A stretch of 18,676 bases of DNA from CAYHZL01 sp964361075. GTDB taxonomy: Bacteria > Bacteroidota > Ignavibacteria > UBA10030 > UBA8401. The stretch covers positions 1 to 18,676 of the forward strand of contig CAYHZL010000049.1 in NCBI GenBank assembly GCA_964361075.1, given 5' to 3'. The notes beneath the pieces are model-generated. The model was given only the letters and a program-made list of their open reading frames with translations, was not told the origin of the DNA and did no database searches. The translations under genes and the position numbers were made by a program. Below are positions 7,394 through 14,550 of the stretch, piece by piece. Numbering within the stretch: position 1 is the first letter of the stretch; the number at the start of each line of letters is the position of its first letter.

Positions 7394-10300
7394 AATTGCT
7401 CCAAACTTTTCAACCGCTTCTCTGCGGAAGTAGTGAGTTCGGGAATTTTCCCCTGCTTAACAACATACGAGTACGCTTCTTTCGCTTTTTGAATCTGATT
7501 TGTTTTTTCGTAACACTCGCCAAGATTAAAATACGCTTTCACAATCCATTGTGTTGAAGATGGAAAAACGTACTTCATGCGCATGAAAGCGATGATAGCA
7601 TCTGTATAATTTTTTTGAGTTTGTAATGTGAGTCCGACTGCGAACTGTGCTTCGGCAGCAACATCATCCGTACGGTTATTGGCAACTGCGCGGAAATATT
7701 CAAGAGCTTTCGCATACTGCGCCGTGCCATGGTTCATCCATCCCAACGCAAGTCTGCTTCTATCTGCAGCGATTGATTTTGGATATCGAGCAATCGTTGT
7801 TTCGAATTTTTTTACGGACGCTTCAAGCTGATTGGTTCCCTTCGACACAATAGCTTGTTGGTACGATGCCTCCGGTGCTTCTTCAGAGTTCGGATAATTT
7901 TCTTCGACAGTTGCAAATGCTTGTAACGCTAAATCAGGTTTTGCCTGCTGTGCGTAAATTCCTCCCGCTTCAAAAAACGATGCGCTTGCAATGGAACTAT
8001 TTTGATATTGTGCATTTATAATTTGAAACGATGCCAGCGCAGGAGAAATACTGTTTTGCGTTTGATATGATTTCCCAATCCAATAATGTGCGTTGGCAAC
8101 AAGTTTGCTGTTTGGAAATTGTCCGATGAAATCTTTATATGCCGTAATTGCGCTATCGTATTGACGCTGACCGAAAAACAATTCACCTTTTTTGTAATAC
8201 AACTCGTCTGCTAAACGAGCATCTGGATTTTTTTTCACGAACTCGTCAATGGTGCGAATTGCATCCAACGGTTTTTCTAACAACAAATAGCAATACTGAA
8301 TTCCATTCACCGCGTCGCTGGCATATTGAGACACGGCATATTTATCGACAACCGTTTGATATGATTGAATTGCCAGCGGATATTTTTGCAAATTATAATA
8401 TGCGTCGCCAATGCTGAACTGTGCACGAGGTACAATATTGCTTTTTGGAAAATTCTGAATCAGCTTTTGAAATTCTGCAATGGCTTGCTCATAATGTTTC
8501 TGCTGAAAATAAATCAAGCCAATGCCATATTGCGATTCATCGGCAAATTTCGATTTTGGAAAACGCGAAAGCAACAGGCTGAATGTGCGCAGTCCCTCTT
8601 TATCATTTTCAGCACGATTTTCGGATTGCGCAAGTTGAAAGTAGGCGTAATCAATTTTTTTATGAGAGGAAAAAGCCGCAATCGCCGCACGGTATGTTTC
8701 GGCTGCTTTTTCAAATTCTTTTTCATAATAGTAGGCATCACCAATGCGAAGTTGTGCATCAAATATGAACCGGTCAGATTTTTTTTCTTTTACAATTTGT
8801 TCAAACAAAGAAATCGCAAGATTAAATTTTCCATTTTTGAAATACGACCATGCCAATCCGTAGTTTGCATCTTCAATTTTTTCGTGCGTTGGATATTTTT
8901 TTACAAATTGAAAATAATATTTTTCTGCGTCGGGAAATTTTTCAAACTGAAACGATGCTTCTCCGCTCCAGAACATGGCATCACTGTTTTTACCATGAGC
9001 CGGAAATTTTTTGATGAACGACTGAAATCCTTTGGTCGCTTCGTGGTATTTCTTCAATTTAAAAAATGCCCATGCTTCTTGGAACGCCGCATCGCCTTTC
9101 ACAGTATCATTCGCAGACGATTGCTTGCTTACAGAACGAAATGCAGAAACCGCCTCAGTATATTTTTTTTGTGCGATGTATGTTTCGCCTAACATTCTGT
9201 ACGCACTGGCAAACATGTCGCTTTTAGGATATTCCGAAATGACACGCTGAAAAAGAACCGCCGCTGAATCATAGTTTTTCTGTTCGTACAGAACAAGTCC
9301 CGCTTCATACACACCATTATCTGCATACTCGCTTTTCGGCTGCAAAGATGGAATTGAAAGAAACACATTGAAGGCTTGTTGCTGATTGCCGGAAAGTTGC
9401 AGCGCGCGCGCTTTGCGGAATAATGCATTGTGTGCAATCTCATCCTTGCCGCGAGCAAGTTCGTCAAACAAAGTAATCGCTTGCGGATACTCCTTCGTTT
9501 TCAAAAATGTCCATGCATAAGAATAACGTGCTTCGCGCGCTAACGAATGCGTTGGATGTTTTTTCTGGAATTCATCATACAGCGTTCGCGCTGTCAAAAA
9601 ATTTTCTAAACCGAAATACGATTCCGCAATAAGAAACTCTGCACGAACCACCACGTCGGTATCGGCTAAAGTGTGTGCCGCCGTTTTTAAATAATCTATA
9701 CATTGCTGGTACGCGCCGGTTTGATAGTAACATTCTCCAATGCGTTCCGCAGTTGTTGCAGACAATTCGCTTTCTTTTTTTTCCTGCAATAATTTCTGAT
9801 ACCACGCAATTGCTTTTTGAAAATTTTTATTTTGTTCGGCAATCCATCCTAATGAATACAACGCATACTCTGCAAGTCTGTTCGCGGGATAGCGTTCATA
9901 ACTGAGTGAATAAAAAGATACAGCCGCATCAGTTTTATTCATTTTTAAGTACGACTCGCCAATCCAATACGCCGCTTCGCCGGCAACAATCTTCGTGGAA
10001 TCTTGCGTGAGAACTTCTCTATAATAGAACTGCGCATCGTTGTATGATTTCTGTCGGAAATATATTTCGCCGAGATGAAGCAATGCTTCGGTGTGAAGAT
10101 TGTGTATAGGAAATTCTTGTATGAAATTTTTGTACAGTTGAAGCGCTAATGGAAATTGTTCCAAACGATATTGGCATTCGGCAAGAAGATAAAGTGCATC
10201 AGGTTTTTTATGTGATGCGGGGTAATGTTCAACAAATTTTTTGAATTGTTCGTACGAAACCTGATACAGTTGATCCTGAAAAAGTCCGTAGGCAAACGTG

Positions 10301-10437
10301 TAATCGTGTTCTTGTTGAATATCGACAAGAGAATCTTGTGCAAACATTTGTGAAACAAAACAAATTTGCAAGAAACTGAATACCGCATAAAAAAACAATT
10401 TTCTCAAATGGTTCCTTAATAACACAATGGCATTCAC
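7390..10437 (-). CDS. Very large secreted TPR-repeat protein (CpoB/BamD-type repeats)
   Basis: This is a 1015-residue periplasmic or envelope protein made almost wholly of tetratricopeptide repeats. After a signal sequence (hydrophobic about 14-31, then FAQ-D) the chain from about 45 to 1010 repeats the pattern Y-x2-A-x3-F-x2-F-x3-YP-x-S every 35-38 residues, giving roughly 25 units. Phrases such as FVEHYPAS, FIQEFPIH, FIKKFPAH, FVKKYPTH and VVDKYAVS mark the end of helix B in each. This type (TPR_6, YbgF/CpoB and BamD) is typical of envelope assembly proteins. No enzymatic domain is present. The annotated start is GTG at 10437; a TTG at 10405-10407 (residue 11), just after AAGGA, would give MRKLFFYAVF and is a serious alternative. 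It is the first gene of the six-gene operon. Confidence 0.88.
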   Translation of the reverse strand: MNAIVLLRNHLRKLFFYAVFSFLQICFVSQMFAQDSLVDIQQEHDYTFAYGLFQDQLYQVSYEQFKKFVEHYPASHKKPDALYLLAECQYRLEQFPLALQLYKNFIQEFPIHNLHTEALLHLGEIYFRQKSYNDAQFYYREVLTQDSTKIVAGEAAYWIGESYLKMNKTDAAVSFYSLSYERYPANRLAEYALYSLGWIAEQNKNFQKAIAWYQKLLQEKKESELSATTAERIGECYYQTGAYQQCIDYLKTAAHTLADTDVVVRAEFLIAESYFGLENFLTARTLYDEFQKKHPTHSLAREARYSYAWTFLKTKEYPQAITLFDELARGKDEIAHNALFRKARALQLSGNQQQAFNVFLSIPSLQPKSEYADNGVYEAGLVLYEQKNYDSAAVLFQRVISEYPKSDMFASAYRMLGETYIAQKKYTEAVSAFRSVSKQSSANDTVKGDAAFQEAWAFFKLKKYHEATKGFQSFIKKFPAHGKNSDAMFWSGEASFQFEKFPDAEKYYFQFVKKYPTHEKIEDANYGLAWSYFKNGKFNLAISLFEQIVKEKKSDRFIFDAQLRIGDAYYYEKEFEKAAETYRAAIAAFSSHKKIDYAYFQLAQSENRAENDKEGLRTFSLLLSRFPKSKFADESQYGIGLIYFQQKHYEQAIAEFQKLIQNFPKSNIVPRAQFSIGDAYYNLQKYPLAIQSYQTVVDKYAVSQYASDAVNGIQYCYLLLEKPLDAIRTIDEFVKKNPDARLADELYYKKGELFFGQRQYDSAITAYKDFIGQFPNSKLVANAHYWIGKSYQTQNSISPALASFQIINAQYQNSSIASASFFEAGGIYAQQAKPDLALQAFATVEENYPNSEEAPEASYQQAIVSKGTNQLEASVKKFETTIARYPKSIAADRSRLALGWMNHGTAQYAKALEYFRAVANNRTDDVAAEAQFAVGLTLQTQKNYTDAIIAFMRMKYVFPSSTQWIVKAYFNLGECYEKTNQIQKAKEAYSYVVKQGKIPELTTSAEKRLKSLEQL

Positions 10438-10474
10438 TTAAAGTAAAGGTTTTAATAGCTTAATTAACTTGTGT

Positions 10475-10503
10475 AATTTAATATAAAGGATAGTATGAGT
10501 CAA
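10475..10503 (-). promoter_or_regulatory. Candidate promoter of the TPR-to-tonB operon
   Basis: On the minus strand TTGACT (10498-10503) is followed after 17 bp by TAAATT (10475-10480). The -35 box matches 5 of 6 consensus positions and the -10 box only 4 of 6. It lies about 38 bp before the first start codon of the operon. The area is AT-rich, so a chance match is possible. Confidence 0.3.
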
Positions 10504-10583
10504 GAGATGTTGTGTTGAACGGTGCACGGAATCATTCCGCGTAAATCCGACCGATTTTTAGCAGTTCAAATTGTAGGAAATAA

Positions 10584-10617
10584 AAAAGCCGTTGCAATAT
10601 TTCTTACAACGGCTTTT
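10584..10617 (-). terminator. Rho-independent terminator of the tkt-phosphatase transcript
   Basis: A perfect 11-bp stem, AAAAGCCGTTG (10584-10594) with CAACGGCTTTT (10607-10617), encloses a 12-base loop. On the minus strand the stem runs straight into TTTTTTATTT, the classical U tract. On the plus strand only four T follow. It separates the minus-strand transcript from transketolase/phosphatase from the start of the TPR operon. Confidence 0.85.
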
Positions 10618-10621
10618 CACT

Positions 10622-10765
10622 TAAGGGCGGTTCTAAAAATTCATTATTTCACCGCCAAGGCGCAAAAGCGCAAAGAAAACAACTATTAAAGCATAATAAA
10701 ATCTATACTTTGCAACTTCGCGTCTTTGCGAGAAATTTTTTTTTCAATTTATAGAACTGCCCTTA
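10622..10765. repeat. Composite inverted-repeat element 1 (AGGGCRGTTCT ends)
   Basis: This 144-bp MITE-like element has terminal inverted repeats: TAAGGGCGGTTCTA at 10622-10635, and its inverse with one change (TAAGGGCAGTTCTA) at 10752-10765. Weaker matching continues inward. Inside lies a second, degenerate inverted repeat of GCAAAG-type motifs: 10653-10675 against 10708-10730, with 17 of 23 positions matching. No coding frame is present. The same ends, with the same left-G/right-A difference, occur at 16451-16597 around a different core. Confidence 0.7.
10653..10730. repeat. Inner GCAAAG-type inverted repeat of element 1
   Basis: The left arm CGCCAAGGCGCAAAAGCGCA (10653-10672, continuing AAG to 10675) and the right arm ending GCGTCTTTGCG (10708-10730) pair imperfectly. 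Each arm itself contains short direct repeats of GCAAA. Similar cgcaaag/ctttgcg repeats occur in many environmental genomes, to my recollection. No function is known to me. Confidence 0.6.
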
Positions 10766-10792
10766 CTATCCACATATTTTTGGAAACCACAT

Positions 10793-12388
10793 TTATTTTA
10801 TTTGCGGTAAAGCTATTCCGTTTACAGTTGCCGGAAACGATACCGAAATTTTTCTTGCTAGTGTCGGCGCAATATCAACTATGTGCACCTCTTCGGAAAT
10901 TTTTTTTGGTGTTACTCCATTCCACCAAAAAATCATTGGAACGTGTGTGTCGTAGCTGTATGGCGTTCCGTGCGTTGTGCCTGTTTCGCTATAAGCGATT
11001 AAACAATTTTCACAAAAGCGTAATTGAAAATCCTCACCGCGCGGCACGTAATAACTATTTTTAAATTTTTGTAAATACGGACGATCCGTCTGCACCGTCT
11101 CTAACAATTCGCGTCGGAAATAAACATCTGTTACTCCGTCAATCGTCAGCAAACCGGCGCGAACACGATTCTCAAACTTCACGCTATCCATTCCGGTTTT
11201 TGCCGCTGCGGAGTAATTAAGAAAATTGCCTTTCTGTAAAATGTGTTCTGTCGTTTTTAATTCGTGCTGTAATTGCACGTTCAATGAATCTATTTTCGGC
11301 TGCATCTCTTTGGAAAAAACAATTCGTCGTGCATTGATGTTTCGAAATTGCTTGCTGAATTCCGGCAGCGGACAGACCGCATGGTCTGCGCTTAACGCAA
11401 TAACAACATTTTCTTTTCCGAGTGTTGCAAAAACTTTTTCAAAAAATTCTCCCAGCGATTTATCAACGCGCAACAATAAATCATGCTGCTCGTGGCTGTC
11501 CGGTCCGTATCCGTGTCCAACATAATCGCAATTTGAAAGACTAATGCACAACAAATCGGTAACGCCGCGCTGACCAAGCTGTTCTCCGGCAATAGCAGAC
11601 GCTGCGAAATCCAACACAAGCATATCGCCGTACGGCGTTCCAATAATTTGTTCGTTCTTTTTTCCTTCTGTGAAAACATGCGGAAACGATGTGTTGTCGC
11701 CCCACTTTGTTTCGGCAGCAAATTCATCCGGTCCGAATGGCGTATAAGCAGAATCCGGCAATAATTTCGTCCATGCATTCGGAATATTGTTCGCAATCCA
11801 ATTGGATGCATTAAATGTTTTCACCCACTCTGGCAATTGTTTTGTATACCAATCGGAAGTTACCATGTAGCCGTTTTTTTTCTGATACCAGAATGCATAG
11901 TTCGGATGTTGACCGCCCATTAAAATTGCAGCGCGGTCTTTCGATGAAGCTGTTACTACTTTCGATTGTAACGAAGATGCTTTCAGCCAATCACCGAGCG
12001 CTGTTACAGCCAAATTTTTCGACGAGAAACCTCCGCCTTCTCCATCAACTTTTCCGGCAAGCGTATCAGCAACACAATACATATTTTTCCGTGTCGTTGG
12101 TTCTACCCATTCGTTACCAAGAATGCCGTTTGTTTTCGGATACGCGCCGGTGCCAAGTGTTGCATGTCCGGGGCCGGTTTCACTCGATGCGTAATTCAAA
12201 TCAGCATTTTTAAAAACAATCCCTTCAGTGTATAATTTTTTGAGACCACCATTGTAGTGATGCAAGTAGCGCTCAAAATAATCGGCACGCATTTGGTCAA
12301 TCGAAATGTAAATGATGAGTTTCGGCCTGTTTTCTTTTGGATATAAAAAAGAAAATGCAAAGAGAAACAACAGAATATTTTTTTTCAT
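10793..12388 (-). CDS. PafA-like alkaline phosphatase (exported)
   Basis: This is an exported zinc-dependent phosphomonoesterase of the alkaline phosphatase superfamily, 531 residues with a signal sequence (about 1-16). Metal and catalytic positions are readable: Asp31 in SIDQMRADY, nucleophile Thr71 in SETGPGHATL, Asn92 in GNEW, Asp288 and His292 in NCDYVGHG, Asp335 and His336 in SADHAVCP, and His473 in TTHGTPYSYD. The Lys150/Arg152 pair in SSKDRAAIL corresponds to the phosphate-gripping Lys162/Arg164 of Elizabethkingia PafA, which favours a monoesterase over a diesterase/NPP. In Bacteroidota such enzymes release phosphate from organic phosphates in the periplasm. It lies 24 bp downstream of transketolase, so they probably share a transcript. 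The substrate is unproven, and no Pho-box-like site was recognised. Confidence 0.87.
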   Translation of the reverse strand: MKKNILLFLFAFSFLYPKENRPKLIIYISIDQMRADYFERYLHHYNGGLKKLYTEGIVFKNADLNYASSETGPGHATLGTGAYPKTNGILGNEWVEPTTRKNMYCVADTLAGKVDGEGGGFSSKNLAVTALGDWLKASSLQSKVVTASSKDRAAILMGGQHPNYAFWYQKKNGYMVTSDWYTKQLPEWVKTFNASNWIANNIPNAWTKLLPDSAYTPFGPDEFAAETKWGDNTSFPHVFTEGKKNEQIIGTPYGDMLVLDFAASAIAGEQLGQRGVTDLLCISLSNCDYVGHGYGPDSHEQHDLLLRVDKSLGEFFEKVFATLGKENVVIALSADHAVCPLPEFSKQFRNINARRIVFSKEMQPKIDSLNVQLQHELKTTEHILQKGNFLNYSAAAKTGMDSVKFENRVRAGLLTIDGVTDVYFRRELLETVQTDRPYLQKFKNSYYVPRGEDFQLRFCENCLIAYSETGTTHGTPYSYDTHVPMIFWWNGVTPKKISEEVHIVDIAPTLARKISVSFPATVNGIALPQIK

Positions 12389-12412
12389 AGGAATATTTAT
12401 TAGTTCATTGAT

Positions 12413-14428
12413 TTATTGCAACATTGTTTTTGCTTTGGCTACAACATTCTCCACAGTGAAACCAAATTCCTTAAACAGTATTTCCGCCGGCGCCGATGCA
12501 CCAAATGATTCCATACAAAGTACCACACCTTCGCTGCCAACATATTTATGCCAGCCAAGTGCAACACCGGTTTCCACTGCAATTCTTTTTTTGCACGAAG
12601 ATGGAAACACTGCATCGCGGTATTCTTTCGGCTGCTGCTCAAACAATTCCCACGATGGCATACTGACCACACGCGCGGAAATTCCTTCCGCAATTAATTT
12701 TTCATACGCGCTCAACACAAGCTGTACTTCCGAACCGGTACCAATTAAAATAATTTCCGGCGAAGAAGAATTTTCTGCAAGCACATATCCGCCGCGAACG
12801 AGATGTTCAGCCGATGCATATTTTGTTTGATCAATCAATTGCAATTTTTGTCTCGTCAATGCAAGTGCAGTTGGAACAGTGCGATGTTCGATTGCATATT
12901 TCCATGCGTGCACAGTTTCGTTTGCATCCGCAGGACGAAGAACGACAAGATTTGGAATTGAGCGAAGCGATGCAAGTTGTTCAATCGGTTGATGCGTCGG
13001 TCCATCTTCACCAAGACCGATGCTGTCGTGCGTGAATACATAAACCGGTGCGATGTGCATGAGTGCGGCAAGCCGAATTGGCGGACGCATGTATTCCGAA
13101 AAAATCATAAACGTACCGCCGTACGGAATCATTCCTGCAGTTAACGCAATGCCATTCATTAATGAACCCATCGCATGTTCACGCACGCCAAACCGCACAT
13201 ATCGTCCGCCATAATTTTCCGGCTGGAAGTCAGTAAATTCTTTCACGCGCGTATTGTTAGACGGCGTAAGATCAGCCGAACCGCCGATGAGCGACGGCAA
13301 ATGCGGTGCAATTGCCTGTAACACTTTTCCCGATGCTTCGCGCGATGCAATGTTTCCATTTTCAGATGTAAAAACCGGCAGCGCTTTTTTCCATTCGTCG
13401 CCAAATTTTCCCGAGCGAATATTTTCTAACTTTGTAGCAAGTTCCGGAAATTCTTTTTTGTACGTATTAAATAATTGCTGCCATTCGATTTCTTTTTTCT
13501 TGCCGCGTTCAATCGCTGTGCGAAAATGCTGCAACGCTTCTTCAGGAATAAAAAATGGCTCCTCGCTCTTCCATCCGTAAAACTTTTTTGTCAATGCAAT
13601 TTCTTCGTTGCCCAGCGGTGAACCGTGCGCATCATGCGAATCTTGTTTGTTCGGACTTCCGTAGCCGATATGTGTGCGCACTTTAATAAGCGATGGTTTG
13701 TCGGTTACTTGTTTGGCGTGAAGAATTGCGGTATCAATTTTTTCGATGTCGTTGCCATCGTGAACAGTTTGCACATGCCAGCCGTACGCTTCAAACCGCG
13801 CACCGACATCTTCGGTAAAAGAAAGTTTTGTGTTGCCGTCAATACTAATCTTGTTGTCATCATACAGCACAACTAAATTTCCAAGTTTCAAATGCCCCGC
13901 AAGCGAAGCCGCTTCGGAAGAAACACCTTCCATTAAACAACCATCGCCAGCAATTGAATAGACAAAATACTCTACAACAGAAAAATTTGGTTTGTTAAAT
14001 GTAGCCGCAAGATATTTTTCTGCAAGCGCCATTCCAACTGCATTTGCAAATCCTTGTCCGAGCGGACCGGTTGTAGTTTCAACACCATCAGTCAAATGCG
14101 ATTCAGGATGTCCGGGAGTGTTACTTCCCCACTGACGAAAATTTTTCAAATCATCGAGCGAAAGTTTATAGCCGGTGAGATGCAACAAACTATACAGCAA
14201 CATCGAACCATGCCCCGCTGACAGTACGAAGCGATCGCGATTATGCCATTGAGAATTTGCAGGATTGTGGTGAAGATGACGAGTCCAGAGTGTGTACGCC
14301 ATCGGTGCAGCACCCATCGGCATTCCGGGATGTCCTGACTTTGCTTTTTGAATGGCATCCATTGCCAGCGTGCGAATTGTGTTGATACACAGTTGATCGA
14401 GTTGCGGATTGGTTTCTGAAGAAGACAA
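12413..14428 (-). CDS. tkt: Transketolase
   Basis: This thiamine diphosphate enzyme of the non-oxidative pentose phosphate pathway moves two-carbon ketol units between sugar phosphates in the cytosol. The 671 residues are full length. Key parts in order: SGHPGMPMGAAPMAY (31-45), the TPP motif from GDG (161-163) to Asn192 in YDDNKISIDG, RTHIGYGSPN (251-260), catalytic Glu417 in RFGVREHAMG, the pyrimidine-binding SEYMR segment, and His467 and His479 in FTHDSIGLGEDGPTHQP. The start is TTG at 14428, chosen because AAAGGAG (14438-14444) sits nine bases before it and no in-frame ATG exists nearby. An ATT directly upstream is the only other option. The phosphatase gene follows after 24 bp. Confidence 0.96.
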   Translation of the reverse strand: MSSSETNPQLDQLCINTIRTLAMDAIQKAKSGHPGMPMGAAPMAYTLWTRHLHHNPANSQWHNRDRFVLSAGHGSMLLYSLLHLTGYKLSLDDLKNFRQWGSNTPGHPESHLTDGVETTTGPLGQGFANAVGMALAEKYLAATFNKPNFSVVEYFVYSIAGDGCLMEGVSSEAASLAGHLKLGNLVVLYDDNKISIDGNTKLSFTEDVGARFEAYGWHVQTVHDGNDIEKIDTAILHAKQVTDKPSLIKVRTHIGYGSPNKQDSHDAHGSPLGNEEIALTKKFYGWKSEEPFFIPEEALQHFRTAIERGKKKEIEWQQLFNTYKKEFPELATKLENIRSGKFGDEWKKALPVFTSENGNIASREASGKVLQAIAPHLPSLIGGSADLTPSNNTRVKEFTDFQPENYGGRYVRFGVREHAMGSLMNGIALTAGMIPYGGTFMIFSEYMRPPIRLAALMHIAPVYVFTHDSIGLGEDGPTHQPIEQLASLRSIPNLVVLRPADANETVHAWKYAIEHRTVPTALALTRQKLQLIDQTKYASAEHLVRGGYVLAENSSSPEIILIGTGSEVQLVLSAYEKLIAEGISARVVSMPSWELFEQQPKEYRDAVFPSSCKKRIAVETGVALGWHKYVGSEGVVLCMESFGASAPAEILFKEFGFTVENVVAKAKTMLQ

Positions 14429-14437
14429 AATGAAAAA

Positions 14438-14444
14438 CTCCTTT
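14438..14444 (-). promoter_or_regulatory. Shine-Dalgarno site of transketolase (sets the TTG start)
   Basis: The minus strand reads AAAGGAG, a near-perfect anti-16S match, nine bases before the TTG at 14428. It supports a non-ATG start for this housekeeping gene and shows that the organism uses Shine-Dalgarno initiation. Confidence 0.75.
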
Positions 14445-14454
14445 GCAAATTGAC

Positions 14455-14483
14455 TTTATAGAATGCAGATTTAATTATTTCAA
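14455..14483 (-). promoter_or_regulatory. Candidate promoter of the transketolase operon
   Basis: On the minus strand TTGAAA (14478-14483) and TATAAA (14455-14460) are separated by exactly 17 bp, a good sigma-70-like pair. Transcription would begin near 14448, giving a leader of only about 20 bases that holds the Shine-Dalgarno site. The T9SS gene upstream has no terminator I can see, so read-through may add to it. Confidence 0.45.
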
Positions 14484-14550
14484 GATAGCCAATTTGAAAG
14501 GAAAAAAAAAGCAAGAATGATTTCAAAACAAAAAGCGAACAAGTAAGTGT

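Noticed and set aside
8365..9192. Open frame of 275 codons on the plus strand inside the TPR gene
   Set aside because: It is antisense to a strong TPR coding frame. Its product is a low-complexity Phe/Lys/Ile/Cys-rich string without any motif, a by-product of the repeated AT-rich TPR codons.
10622..10765. CRISPR-like array from the GCAAAG repeats
   Set aside because: The repeats are short, degenerate and inverted, with no regular spacers, and no cas gene is present.
12312..12830. Plus-strand frame of 172 codons across the phosphatase/transketolase junction
   Set aside because: It is antisense to two certain genes and spans their junction; the product has no recognisable motif and a Ser/Thr-rich shadow composition.
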